25,711 bases of DNA, taken from positions 1 to 25,711 of the forward strand of contig DDGE01000060.1 in the NCBI GenBank assembly GCA_002337545.1. Reading direction: 5' to 3'. The notes under the pieces are model-generated. The model worked only from the letters and a program-made list of their open reading frames with translations, made no database searches and was not told the DNA's origin. This DNA comes from Phycisphaerales bacterium UBA1910. GTDB taxonomy: Bacteria; Planctomycetota; Phycisphaerae; Phycisphaerales; UBA1924. Positions 16,596 through 25,663 of the stretch are shown piece by piece (position 1 is the stretch's first letter; each line of letters starts with the position of its first letter). The translations under genes and the position numbers were made by a program.

Positions 16596-18278
16596 TCACA
16601 GGCAACCATCCATATACGCGGTAAGAAACGCGCTGATGTCGAAAAAATCGAGTACACCATCCTCGTTGTAGTCGACCTGAAGATCTCCTCCGAGGAATGC
16701 TTTGAGGAACAATGACACATCGAAGAAGCTATTCTGCCCATCCCCGTCGAGGTCGGCAGGGCTTCTCGACATATCGATCCAGGCTCGCATCTTGTGTGCC
16801 TCATCGATTGATTGATCCTGGTATTCCAGTATCCCCCATGAACCCCATTGGGAGGGTGTGATGCATGAGGAGAATGCACACATCAGTCCTCCACCAATCG
16901 ATCGCCATCCTTGTATGTCATCGACATATGCGTCGTACATGCGCGGATGCCGATTGGCTTCGATGAACAGCTCCGTGAGGTCACTATTGTGTACCCAAGA
17001 TCCAACGCCCACCAGGTGCTGTCCGCTCTCGTATGCGACGAGGTCAATTCCGGAATAGGAATCAAGTGTGGCGATTTGTGCCTGAGTCTGGGTTCGTTCC
17101 TGTTCAATGATACTCAGGCATGCATCGATGACTTCATCAACACTCATGTTGAGCGTGTTTGGTGGATTGGAGCCGACTCCGAGTTCGTTCCCAAAGTACG
17201 GCGCGGTTGCAAAGGCATCGGTCTTCGCGTGCGCATTATTCCAGTCCAGCAGCTGCCCGGTCACCCAGGTGTTCGAGTGCCACCCACCCATAACGCGGAC
17301 GAGTCGATCACTCGGGAAATGATCATCCCAAATATCAAACAGCTCGACACTGCGTTCTGAGTGGTATCTCATGGCACGCTGGAAATCATCGTCGGCGGGG
17401 ATCCCTCTTGCGAGAGATTCCTGCACCGCGTAGTGATATTGCGGAAATATCGCGTTCCAAACTTCATTCGAGTGTTCGATGTAGACCGTTCGATTCTGCT
17501 CAAGGCGAGATTCGACGAGGGTGGCGAACTGCTCGATGTAGTTGTCATCAGCTCGATGCGACATGCAAAACCATGGATCAGCGTCGAGTTCATTGCAGAG
17601 GTCAACCAAAACTTCGATGGGGACTCCCAGACCGAGGTTATACCCCGCGTCACTCGCTTTCGGGCGCTGAGACCAATCGTGCGACCAGGTATGATTTGTA
17701 TTCTGCCAATCCATGAATCGGATGACATCGAACGATCGCAACGAATCAAGGAAGACAGGGTGGAACGGTTGAGTCTGATATGTTTCTTCGAATCCGGGCA
17801 TGATGATCCGGATATTGCGGATGTAGTTGGCCTCGTTCGTCGCATAGATAGCGAGCCACAATCCTTCGTTTGTTGGCGTGACATCGAGTTCGATGCGGCC
17901 GGGAGCGTTTGATACTTCGACGGCATCGCCGCCGATCTGCAATACTCCCTCGCCTTCGTACAAACATACATACCGACCGGCTGGATAGTGCCCGAAGTTG
18001 TTGTCGTAGATTAAGGTGTGCGCGCGTTGATCCGGAAGCAACGCTGTCACCCAGTTGTCCGTATCGGTTGCGATCGGGCGCCCGTCGTCCCAGACGCTGC
18101 CGCTCAGGTTGCCGGAGATCCAAGGCCTTCGAATTTTGAAGCAATCAACAAATGGCCAGCTACTGGTCCAACTCGCGATACCTCCAAGATTGATACCGCT
18201 TGGTGGGCAGGTGTCGCCGGCGAAAGCATTGGAAACCGAGAGGACGAGCGCTGCGATTCGAATCAGAGTCGTGTGCAT
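16596..18278 (-). CDS. Secreted TIM-barrel glycoside hydrolase-like protein, dockerin
   Basis: The 560-residue product has a signal peptide (1-20, cleavage after AFA). It then opens with GINLGGIASWTSSWPFVDCFK, typical of planctomycete proteins often labelled cellulose-binding or GH-like. Residues about 195-450 look like a clan GH-A (beta/alpha)8 barrel: VIRFMDWQNTN, DADPWFCMSHRADD, YIEHSNEVWN with Glu272 as likely acid/base, and LVAYESGQHL with Glu417 as likely nucleophile. This two-Glu arrangement is the clan GH-A pattern, but the family is not assigned. The C-terminus is a GC-type dockerin with two canonical-looking loops (DLDGDGQNS and DYNEDGVLD) ending DGCL. The ATG at 18278 has AAAGGA 8 nt upstream. 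It is the second gene of an operon, 33 nt after the FG-GAP gene. The substrate is unknown. Confidence 0.82.
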   Translation of the reverse strand: MHTTLIRIAALVLSVSNAFAGDTCPPSGINLGGIASWTSSWPFVDCFKIRRPWISGNLSGSVWDDGRPIATDTDNWVTALLPDQRAHTLIYDNNFGHYPAGRYVCLYEGEGVLQIGGDAVEVSNAPGRIELDVTPTNEGLWLAIYATNEANYIRNIRIIMPGFEETYQTQPFHPVFLDSLRSFDVIRFMDWQNTNHTWSHDWSQRPKASDAGYNLGLGVPIEVLVDLCNELDADPWFCMSHRADDNYIEQFATLVESRLEQNRTVYIEHSNEVWNAIFPQYHYAVQESLARGIPADDDFQRAMRYHSERSVELFDIWDDHFPSDRLVRVMGGWHSNTWVTGQLLDWNNAHAKTDAFATAPYFGNELGVGSNPPNTLNMSVDEVIDACLSIIEQERTQTQAQIATLDSYSGIDLVAYESGQHLVGVGSWVHNSDLTELFIEANRHPRMYDAYVDDIQGWRSIGGGLMCAFSSCITPSQWGSWGILEYQDQSIDEAHKMRAWIDMSRSPADLDGDGQNSFFDVSLFLKAFLGGDLQVDYNEDGVLDFFDISAFLTAYMDGCL

Positions 18279-18311
18279 AAGAATAATCCTTTGTATTGCT
18301 GAAACAGCGAT

Positions 18312-21300
18312 TTAGCAACCGGCGCTGTATGAGGTCAGAAAGGCTGAAACATCAAAGAAGTCCAGAGTGCCATCGCCGTTCACATCCGCTGCGGGATCCA
18401 TTGCTTGGTACGCGGAGATGAACTGTGATACATCAAAGAAGGTCAGCGTGCCGTCTCCGTCAAAGTCCGCGGGGCATTCGGGTATGCAGATTATATCGAA
18501 TGCGACGAGGGCTCCCGAGTTGATGTTGTTGTTTGCTGGCGTGTAAGGTTCACCATCTGCTAGGTGTGTGCCAAGAAAAACGGTTCCGCCAGAAAGCCCG
18601 ATCGAGTTTCCCCAGCCGTTCGCATTGCCCCATTCAGTCTGGTCTGGCCGGGTCGTTGTACGCCGATCAAAGAAGCCTGTCGTGGTATTCAAGTTGTATA
18701 CATCGACCCCACCGGTCCAGCTTGTGCCCATGCCGCTATTTTGAATTAGCGGCCCACCGATCGCAATGGTGTTGTGGTCTACGCTCACATCAGACCCATA
18801 TAGCGTACTCGTACGGATGTACTCGGGATCGAGTCTTTGAATCAGGTTCCACTGGAGGTTGCTCTCATTGAGCAGATAAACGAATGCTGCACCAACGCCA
18901 TTCACAGACATGTTGCTAGATCGTGGCGAGCCTACGACCAGTATGAGTCCCATATCTGATCTGGAGAGTTCCAAGGTAGACCCGAAACCATCTGCAGCAT
19001 GAGAAGCCGGTGAGATGAGCGTTGCGTGCAGTGCCCATGAACCCAACGAGTTCTTCTGAAATACATACACAGCTCCACCCGGGTTTGCTTGATCGTCTGG
19101 TGTGCCAAATGCGGCCCATCCTTCTTCTACTGATGCACTTTCCCCGAAATGATCACCGAATTGACCTGTTGCCGGGGTAAGCAGATTTGACTCGATCCAG
19201 CCCGAACTGGAGAGTTCATAGATATATCCGGCACCAGTTCCAGTTGCACCGATTGCTGAGTTTGCTGCTCCCACTGCGAGTAATGTTGCGGTGGAATCGA
19301 GATCAACTGCAGACCCAAACTCTCGGATCGGATCAGCGTTTGAGTCATAATTCTGAGACGGGAAAAGTTCGCCCGATTCTGTCCATCCGGTCAGTCCTCG
19401 CTGATACACTCGCACTGATCCCGATCGAAGTCCGCTGATTTCATCCAAGGCCTGGACACCGCCGGCCACCGCGACATTTCGCTCAATATCGACGGATTGC
19501 CCAAGCCAATCGGCGTGAGAGCCTGTACTTGGATTCGAGTCGAGGTCGCTCCCTCGGAACTGTGCAACAGGTGTCCATTGTCGCAATGCGGTTCGTTCAA
19601 AGATGACAGCTTTTCCAGCATTATTCGCATTGATGACCTGTCCGTCGTATACGAATGAGTGACGCTCGAACGGAACGCCGACGATGGCATATCCCTCATC
19701 AACCTCTACGCTATCGGCAAACCATTCACTCGGCTCAGGGTTTTCGTCCTCAAGCCATTGCACTCGATCAGGATGCATATCCATGTCGCACTCAGGCACA
19801 GTGAATCGCAGTTCAACTTCGTAAAGGTGGGTCTGGCCTCCCTCTGATACTCCTGGAGAGTCATCGATAGGCGCGCCAACGAATAAGGTATTGACTCCGA
19901 TCGCGGTCTGCGAACCATAGCCAGCAGACCCGTTGGTGCCGGTAGGCGATGCGATACTCTGGATCAGCTGGTACGATGTGCCATTGAACGAATAGACATG
20001 GCACTCATCTGCTGATTCATGGTCGTAACCGATGGTAAGCAGGCTGTCATGAACCGAAATCGATCCTCCGAACCCGATTCCCGTGGAGGTCGGTGGGGAG
20101 ATCGTCATTGGAAGGGTCCCTGGTGCTGCAAGGGTCGATAGAACTGCTACTCGTCCTGGCACGGTGGCGTTCCCCGGGATACCAACAAACAGGTGAGAAT
20201 CATCCTGAGCGACAACCGCCCCAGCCTGTGAGCCGGGCATCAGGTTTGGTATGCTGATGTTGTGGCTGAGGATCCACTGATCGCCCTGGCGTATGAACAA
20301 GTGCACGCTTCCCATCCCACTCCCGTCTTGGGGAGCGCCGACGAGGAGATGGTCACCGTTCAATGAAACAGATCGCGCGAACTCTGCTCCTGTACTCGCG
20401 TTGGTGAGACTCAGGTTGCTGAGTGAATCCCATGACCCGCTCATATTTCGGCGGTAGTAATACGCGTGCCCCCCGCTTGGGGCATCGGGTGCACCGATGA
20501 TGAGCTGATCTCCGTCCAGCGAAACGCTCTCGCCAAAACCCGTGTCGGGTGTTGGTCCTATTACAGTTTGTATATGTGTCCATCGGTTGCCTGATTGTTC
20601 GTACAGCAGAACAGCACCATTCGGCAGGCTTGAGCCGGGGAGGGTGTAACCTGGCATTGATACTGCGAGCGTCGAGTTATCGATTGCAACCGCGAATCCA
20701 AACGACCCCCCCTGGGATCCTGGCGGTGGTCGAAGGAACTCCTCAGTAGACCATGACAGGCCATCGGTTCTGAGCATCCGCACTGAACCCTGCGCATCAG
20801 GGTTGCACTCATTGATCGAGTTTGGTGCGCCGATCGCAGCCCACTCATCACTGGTGGCTATCGAGTCCCCAAAGTGTCCGCTTGGGGTTCCCATTCCCTC
20901 GAGAATGAGACCGTTGGGATAGTTTGCACCGTTCAGCGATTGAGTCCATACCCCGCCGGAGTTCTCGCCCGTGAGATCCAGCCCCGCGACTCCTGACCCG
21001 ATGAAGAATCCATTGGTGAATACATTCAAGCCGTATCCATCATCGGGTCCGATCTCAGTTGGCAGTCCGAAGGTCTGCTCTGAAACCGTACCAGCCGGGG
21101 AGACATTCAGAACACGAATATTGGGAGGGATATCGAGCGGAGCTCCTGCCGTGATGACACGATTCTTGATATCTGGCCGTGAGAAAAAGCGGGTGGCTGA
21201 ATGGCTTGCGATACTCAGGGGCTGAAACTCGTTTGCAGAGGTGATTGAGTAGTAATACATCCTGTCGATATCTGCAACCGCAACGAGGTCATCCTCCATC

Positions 21301-22175
21301 GCGATTCCATATCCACCCAGATCGCCGGTCACCTGCGAATCGGTACTCCCAATGATTTTGTCGTGTTCGATAGTTCCGCTTGCACTTTCTTCGATCAGAT
21401 AGACCGCCCCAGATTGGTTGATGCCTCCTTGGTCGTTGCTCGCATCGGGTGCGGAAACGAGCAAGCGCCAGCCAGTCGGAGTGGTATTAATTTCAACCCC
21501 ATCACCAAAGTAGTCCCCGTCTTGTCCATCGCTCGCGATGACTTTGTCCTCCAGGTTCCAGATGCCATTTTGGAACCGATACACATACACCGCGCCTGGA
21601 CCGATTTGGGATGCTCGTGGGTCATCTCCTTCTTGGGGCGCACCGACAGCGAGTAGATCGCCGTCGAGCGAGACGCTGAAACCAAAGAAATCGCCTACGA
21701 AGTTGTCGGCGGGTCTGTATGTGCCCTCGTGTGACCAGACTCCCAATGGCCCTCTCTTATACACATCGACGCTGTCATTGCCGATGCTACCAGAGAAGAA
21801 GCTCTGTCCGATCGCGATACGATCGCCCTCGACATCGACAAATGATGTGTTGATTTCCCCGGGGTGATTGATTGAGCCGTCGAACACCCATTGGTTGCTC
21901 AGGGGGTCGTGCCTGTAGATATGGATGTTATCGGGGGACGGGCATGGTGAGTTTGTGGATGTGGAACAGGCGAGATAGGTGACACCGTCGTCGGGATCCT
22001 GGCCGATGCCGATCAGGTTCAGGTGTTCAAATCCGAGACTCTGACTCGCGAGGAGCGATTCTTGATAGGATACTGTTCCTGTCACCTGTACCTGCGACCA
22101 TGCGCCGGAGACGCAACTCATAAAAGGGATAGTGAGCGTGAGAGCTCGGAACCACAGTTGGATTCGCTCGTACAT
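18312..22175 (-). CDS. Giant FG-GAP beta-propeller protein, GC-type dockerin
   Basis: The 1287-residue protein has a signal peptide (about 1-27, ending AWS). About fifteen FG-GAP-like units follow, each of the form F/YG-x-SV-x-L-x-GD-x-L-x-(V/I)GAP, for example FFGFSVSLDGDLLAVGAP, GFGESVSLDGDQLIIGAP and LYGSDVSVDHNTIAIGGP. That number fits two seven-bladed propellers. A segment with ECDMDMHPDRVQWLEDENPEP separates the two groups. The C-terminus is a GC-type dockerin with two intact DxDGDG-type loops ending SAGC. The ATG at 22175 has GGGAGG 8 nt upstream; a TTG five codons earlier is part of that ribosome site and is not used. It heads an operon with the TIM-barrel gene and diverges from the sigma-factor gene by 110 bp. 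No LacI-type site is present there. Likely roles are binding, adhesion or a surface platform. Confidence 0.88.
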   Translation of the reverse strand: MYERIQLWFRALTLTIPFMSCVSGAWSQVQVTGTVSYQESLLASQSLGFEHLNLIGIGQDPDDGVTYLACSTSTNSPCPSPDNIHIYRHDPLSNQWVFDGSINHPGEINTSFVDVEGDRIAIGQSFFSGSIGNDSVDVYKRGPLGVWSHEGTYRPADNFVGDFFGFSVSLDGDLLAVGAPQEGDDPRASQIGPGAVYVYRFQNGIWNLEDKVIASDGQDGDYFGDGVEINTTPTGWRLLVSAPDASNDQGGINQSGAVYLIEESASGTIEHDKIIGSTDSQVTGDLGGYGIAMEDDLVAVADIDRMYYYSITSANEFQPLSIASHSATRFFSRPDIKNRVITAGAPLDIPPNIRVLNVSPAGTVSEQTFGLPTEIGPDDGYGLNVFTNGFFIGSGVAGLDLTGENSGGVWTQSLNGANYPNGLILEGMGTPSGHFGDSIATSDEWAAIGAPNSINECNPDAQGSVRMLRTDGLSWSTEEFLRPPPGSQGGSFGFAVAIDNSTLAVSMPGYTLPGSSLPNGAVLLYEQSGNRWTHIQTVIGPTPDTGFGESVSLDGDQLIIGAPDAPSGGHAYYYRRNMSGSWDSLSNLSLTNASTGAEFARSVSLNGDHLLVGAPQDGSGMGSVHLFIRQGDQWILSHNISIPNLMPGSQAGAVVAQDDSHLFVGIPGNATVPGRVAVLSTLAAPGTLPMTISPPTSTGIGFGGSISVHDSLLTIGYDHESADECHVYSFNGTSYQLIQSIASPTGTNGSAGYGSQTAIGVNTLFVGAPIDDSPGVSEGGQTHLYEVELRFTVPECDMDMHPDRVQWLEDENPEPSEWFADSVEVDEGYAIVGVPFERHSFVYDGQVINANNAGKAVIFERTALRQWTPVAQFRGSDLDSNPSTGSHADWLGQSVDIERNVAVAGGVQALDEISGLRSGSVRVYQRGLTGWTESGELFPSQNYDSNADPIREFGSAVDLDSTATLLAVGAANSAIGATGTGAGYIYELSSSGWIESNLLTPATGQFGDHFGESASVEEGWAAFGTPDDQANPGGAVYVFQKNSLGSWALHATLISPASHAADGFGSTLELSRSDMGLILVVGSPRSSNMSVNGVGAAFVYLLNESNLQWNLIQRLDPEYIRTSTLYGSDVSVDHNTIAIGGPLIQNSGMGTSWTGGVDVYNLNTTTGFFDRRTTTRPDQTEWGNANGWGNSIGLSGGTVFLGTHLADGEPYTPANNNINSGALVAFDIICIPECPADFDGDGTLTFFDVSQFISAYQAMDPAADVNGDGTLDFFDVSAFLTSYSAGC

Positions 22176-22285
22176 CTTGAGTCCTCCCAAATCGGATTAC
22201 ACGTCCCCAAAGAGAAGCGTACGGGAGAGGCTTGATCCGCCAAAGAATCTGAAGTTCTCTCGCACTCAGATGACCGATAACATTG

Positions 22286-22885
22286 ATGGATAGGATGGAC
22301 AGCGAGACTCACATCACACACTTGACGCACGCACCAGGTGATCCGGCACATACGGATGGCTTGGGTGTGACCTTTGGGTTGATTTACTCAGAGCTTGAGC
22401 ACATCGCGCGACAACTCATGCTTCGTGAGCAAGCAGGGCACACGCTCGGTACGGTCGGTGTTGTTCATGAAACATACCTGCGCATGCTGCGGACATATGT
22501 GGATAAGCAGGGAGACAAAGCGCTCTCTGTTGATTCCATGCGAGCGATATGCGCACGCGTTATGCGGCATGTACTCGTGGATCATGCGCGCAAGCGGGGC
22601 GCACGCCGGCGAGCGGATGATGAGTTCGCGCATCAGCTCGAGCGGGGGATAGAGCAACTGGAACCAGCCGTGATCGATATACTCGCGCTCGACAAGGCGC
22701 TCAAAGATCTCGAGCGATTGGACGATCGAAAGGCTCGGGTGGTTGAACTCAGATTCTTTAGCGGGATGGCCATGCGTCAGATCGCTGATTTGCTCGACAT
22801 ACCGCTGCGTAGCGTGGAACGCGATTGGAGTTTCTCTCGAGCATGGCTCCGTATGCGTATTGAGGGGGCGAGCGGTGAATCATGA
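22286..22885 (+). CDS. ECF-type RNA polymerase sigma factor (planctomycete X6-like group)
   Basis: The product of about 199 residues is an ECF sigma factor of the group common in Planctomycetes (TIGR02999-like). The region 2 part includes LIYSELEHIARQLMLRE, VVHETYLRM and MRHVLVDHARKRGARRR. Region 4 includes DDRKARVVELRFFSGMAMRQIADLLDIPLRSVERDWSFSRAWLRMRI, a clear helix-turn-helix. The start is uncertain: TTG 22283, ATG 22286 and ATG 22295 are all in frame and none has a good ribosome site. A possible -10 (GATAAC, 22276-22281) lies just before the ATG. Its last 11 nt overlap the start of the kinase gene, so the two are probably translated together. ECF-Ser/Thr kinase pairs are a known planctomycete arrangement in which the kinase may control the sigma factor. 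The divergent FG-GAP operon is a natural target candidate. Confidence 0.92.
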   Translation: MDRMDSETHITHLTHAPGDPAHTDGLGVTFGLIYSELEHIARQLMLREQAGHTLGTVGVVHETYLRMLRTYVDKQGDKALSVDSMRAICARVMRHVLVDHARKRGARRRADDEFAHQLERGIEQLEPAVIDILALDKALKDLERLDDRKARVVELRFFSGMAMRQIADLLDIPLRSVERDWSFSRAWLRMRIEGASGES

Positions 22886-25172
22886 TTCCTTCAAGCATAT
22901 TGAGAGGCTCTTTCACGAACTCCGAAATCTCGACTCGGGTGCGCGGGCTCAACGGCTTCAGTCGCTCAGGGTTGATGATCCGGAGCGTGCGATATTGCTT
23001 GAGGGGATGCTCGTTGCGTCTTCAACTCAGAGCCCGTTCCTCGATGCAGCTGTTGTGGAGTCGCATCTTCCGCGGGTTATTGATATCCCCATAGATGGCT
23101 CCGTTGTGCTCGGAGAGAGATATACGCTTGTCGGGCACCTCGGTGCTGGTGGGTCCAGCACGGTGCTCCGGGCTCGGATGAAGAATCCGGATCGAGATGT
23201 TGCGGTCAAGGTACTGCGCTCAGGTATCCATTCGACCGCTGCACATGAACGGTTTGCGCGTGAATCCCAGGCGCTCGCAGCGCTGACCCATCCATACATC
23301 GCGCATATTTATGAGACCGGTGTGCACAACTTTAACGGTACTGAGGTGCCGTGGATCGCAATGGAACAAGTGCGAGGCGCATGCACGCTCAGACGATTCG
23401 CACTGGACAGGAATAAAGATCAGGTTTCAAGGCGTGAGTTGTTTCAGTTCATTTTAGGAGCGATCCAATCTGCGCACGAGCAGGGAGTTCTCCACCTCGA
23501 TATCAATAGTTCGAATGTTTTAGTTGATCAGTATGGCCACCCCAAAGTCATCGACTTTGGGCTCACGGGATTGGTCGGTGGGGGGCTGGACTCGGGGCAT
23601 CATCATGTGGGAACCCGCATTTCGATGGCACCTGAGCAGGCACACTTTGAAAAACCGGAGTTCAGTGAACGCACAGATATGTATGCATTGGCACTGTTGT
23701 ACACCGAGCTCGTTCATGGTGTTCAGTTGCAAGCGTTCAAGGGGAAGAGCGACGACGAGGCGAGAAAGCTCATCAGTGAAGGCTACGCTCGCGAGCGTCT
23801 TGACGAGATACGGTCCTTGAGTGATGACGAGCACGCCTTGCTTCAAAAGATGCTCAGTGTCAATCCGGATGATCGTCCTTCATGTATCGCAGAAGTTGTC
23901 TCACTACTGAACTCGATCGGGGCACCGAGGCGAGAACGCAGAGCTCCTGTAAGAGCGATCGCGGTGTTGGGAGGTGCACTGTTTCTTGTCCTGGCAATGA
24001 TGATTATGCGTCCAGTCATGAATCAAGAGATTGATTACGCTACGCCTGCAGTTCAGCAACAAACGGGGGATCCTGCAATCAAGATACCTGCGGGTATTGC
24101 GATGGAGCTATCACTTCGGGATCCCAGAACCACACTGCATGAAGCGAGTCTTGAGCGGGCGATTCAAGGGATCGCGGAGGCGCTGGAAAATGAAGAGTCG
24201 CTCACACCGGTTGAATCTGGTCGATTGCATGCAGCGCTTGGCGATCGATTCCGTGCAGCGGGTCAGAACGAGGATTCGATACGCCAGTATCGTTTGGCGA
24301 TCGATGCCTTCGAACAAGCCGAGCAGCCAAGTGATCGGGTGCATCTGCAGATCCGTTTGATAGATCTTCTACTCTTTCTTGGAAGATACTCAGAAGCTGC
24401 CCACGAGCTCGGGCTCATCGAGCGCGAACATATCAGCATCCCAGTGCTGATTTTGGATCTGAGCATCGCGGAAGCTAGCCTTGCGATTGCTCAGGAGCAC
24501 GCTGACATAGCACTCGATCAGCTTCGCTATGCCTTGCAACTGGCGGAGTCGATTCCGCCAGCAAGTCAACCTCTGCAGATCGAGCGGCTCGTCACTATCG
24601 CTCAACTCGGAAACCAGCTCGAAGATAATGAGTTGATGCGTGCTGGCTTCTCGCGTGCTCGTGGAGTTGCAGAGGCAGTTTCTGCCGAGTTTCCCGAACA
24701 GGTAGCGTTGGTCGACATGGCATTTGCAAAGTCAGTGTTTAGGCTTCATGATCCACAGACCCACAGCCTCGCGATCGAGCAAGCCAAAGCCGCAGTCGAA
24801 CAACTCGCACTCGGCGAGGACCGTTTTCATTATGCATGGGGACTTCGCCAGACTGCTCACATGTACATGAGCAGCGGAGAACCGAAGGCCGCGCTCGATC
24901 TGTATACCGAGGCATTCAGAGTCATGCATCAAACGCTCGGGAACAGTCACCACGAAACAGTCCTGTGCGATGCATATCTTGGGCTGGCGGCGAAGGTAGT
25001 AGAGGGGGATGAGTCCCAGAATGCCCTCCGTTTTGTTTTGGCGTTGAACGATCTTCGAACACGAATGGGTAGAGAGCATGATGTAGTGCTCAATCTTGAG
25101 GGGGCTTGCGAGCGTGCCGCCGCGAGGTATGGAATCTTGTGTGAGCATGATTCACTCGGTGATACAAACTGA
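22875..25172 (+). CDS. Transmembrane Ser/Thr kinase with TPRs and atypical catalytic loop
   Basis: The start is GTG 22875 with a GAGGGGG ribosome site 6 nt upstream, giving 765 residues; the frame extends back to 22743, but only within the sigma gene. The kinase domain (about 78-345) has the Gly-rich loop GHLGAGGSSTV, Lys112 in VAVKVL, DFG (Asp227) and APE. The catalytic loop reads HLDINSSN: Asp209 and Asn214 are kept, but the usual Arg of HRD is Leu and the usual Lys two residues after Asp is Asn211. Activity may therefore be reduced, altered or absent. One transmembrane helix follows (about 361-381), then about 380 residues of TPR-like helical repeats (LHAALGDRFRAAGQNEDSIRQYRLAI, MYMSSGEPKAALDLYTEAF), predicted on the far side of the membrane. 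It probably senses something through the TPR part and signals to the sigma factor it overlaps. Confidence 0.92.
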   Translation: MNHDSFKHIERLFHELRNLDSGARAQRLQSLRVDDPERAILLEGMLVASSTQSPFLDAAVVESHLPRVIDIPIDGSVVLGERYTLVGHLGAGGSSTVLRARMKNPDRDVAVKVLRSGIHSTAAHERFARESQALAALTHPYIAHIYETGVHNFNGTEVPWIAMEQVRGACTLRRFALDRNKDQVSRRELFQFILGAIQSAHEQGVLHLDINSSNVLVDQYGHPKVIDFGLTGLVGGGLDSGHHHVGTRISMAPEQAHFEKPEFSERTDMYALALLYTELVHGVQLQAFKGKSDDEARKLISEGYARERLDEIRSLSDDEHALLQKMLSVNPDDRPSCIAEVVSLLNSIGAPRRERRAPVRAIAVLGGALFLVLAMMIMRPVMNQEIDYATPAVQQQTGDPAIKIPAGIAMELSLRDPRTTLHEASLERAIQGIAEALENEESLTPVESGRLHAALGDRFRAAGQNEDSIRQYRLAIDAFEQAEQPSDRVHLQIRLIDLLLFLGRYSEAAHELGLIEREHISIPVLILDLSIAEASLAIAQEHADIALDQLRYALQLAESIPPASQPLQIERLVTIAQLGNQLEDNELMRAGFSRARGVAEAVSAEFPEQVALVDMAFAKSVFRLHDPQTHSLAIEQAKAAVEQLALGEDRFHYAWGLRQTAHMYMSSGEPKAALDLYTEAFRVMHQTLGNSHHETVLCDAYLGLAAKVVEGDESQNALRFVLALNDLRTRMGREHDVVLNLEGACERAAARYGILCEHDSLGDTN

Positions 25173-25205
25173 TCAATGAAGGCCCCTTTGGTGGAGTCTT
25201 CCGTA

Positions 25206-25224
25206 TTGATCAGGATCTGATCAA
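25206..25224. repeat. Perfect palindrome downstream of the kinase gene
   Basis: TTGATCAG-GAT-CTGATCAA has 8-bp arms around three bases, 34 bp past the kinase stop. There is no T tract, so it may be a protein-binding site rather than a terminator. Confidence 0.45.
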
Positions 25225-25559
25225 GCGAATATGCCCTATCCCAAGATGCGCACCTTCTGGCGTACACGCTTTGATTCGACGAGATGCTGGCGCGACGATC
25301 CGGTTCGCCGATTTCATGGATCTCGCGTAGTTCGGCTTGAGTACAGAAACACTGCTCATGCTCACCCGGGATGGTGAGTTCTGGTGCATGGAATCTGTCG
25401 GAGTTGAACGAGAGCCATCAAGCAGATTCTGGGGGCTTAGGTGGTGAATCGCCAACTGCGATCGAGATTCATGTTCAGTTGCGTTGACTGCCGTTGCGCC
25501 AGTGCTCCATATCCGTCAAACTGTCACGGAAATCTGCCAAGAATCACTGCGGAATTCCG

Positions 25560-25595
25560 TGTTCGCTGTATCGTGCACCCATCGTTCAGCGAACA
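25560..25595. repeat. 9-bp inverted repeat upstream of the right-edge gene
   Basis: TGTTCGCTG (25560-25568) and CAGCGAACA (25587-25595) are exact complements separated by 18 nt, 75 bp before the next start codon. The spacing suits two half-sites of a dimeric regulator, or an RNA stem. Confidence 0.4.
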
Positions 25596-25657
25596 TGATC
25601 CACGGCGTCAGCCGCGCGGACCTTGGTCAATCCGCACCCAAATCACGCTTCGGTTAG

Positions 25658-25663
25658 GATAAT
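25658..25663 (+). promoter_or_regulatory. -10 element before the right-edge gene
   Basis: GATAAT (five of six matches to TATAAT) ends 6 nt before the ATG at 25670, so transcription would begin near the start codon, as at the lacI-type gene. No ribosome site is visible. The -35 region is not clear. Confidence 0.4.

Noticed and set aside
16497..16715. Plus-strand 72-codon frame between the convergent operons
   Set aside because: It overlaps the 3' end of the TIM-barrel gene and has no ribosome site.
17361..17912. 183-codon plus frame inside the TIM-barrel gene
   Set aside because: Antisense shadow; the minus frame contains the conserved catalytic-type motifs.
22743..22874. N-terminal extension of the kinase frame
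   Set aside because: It lies inside the sigma-factor gene in another frame; GTG 22875 has a strong ribosome site.
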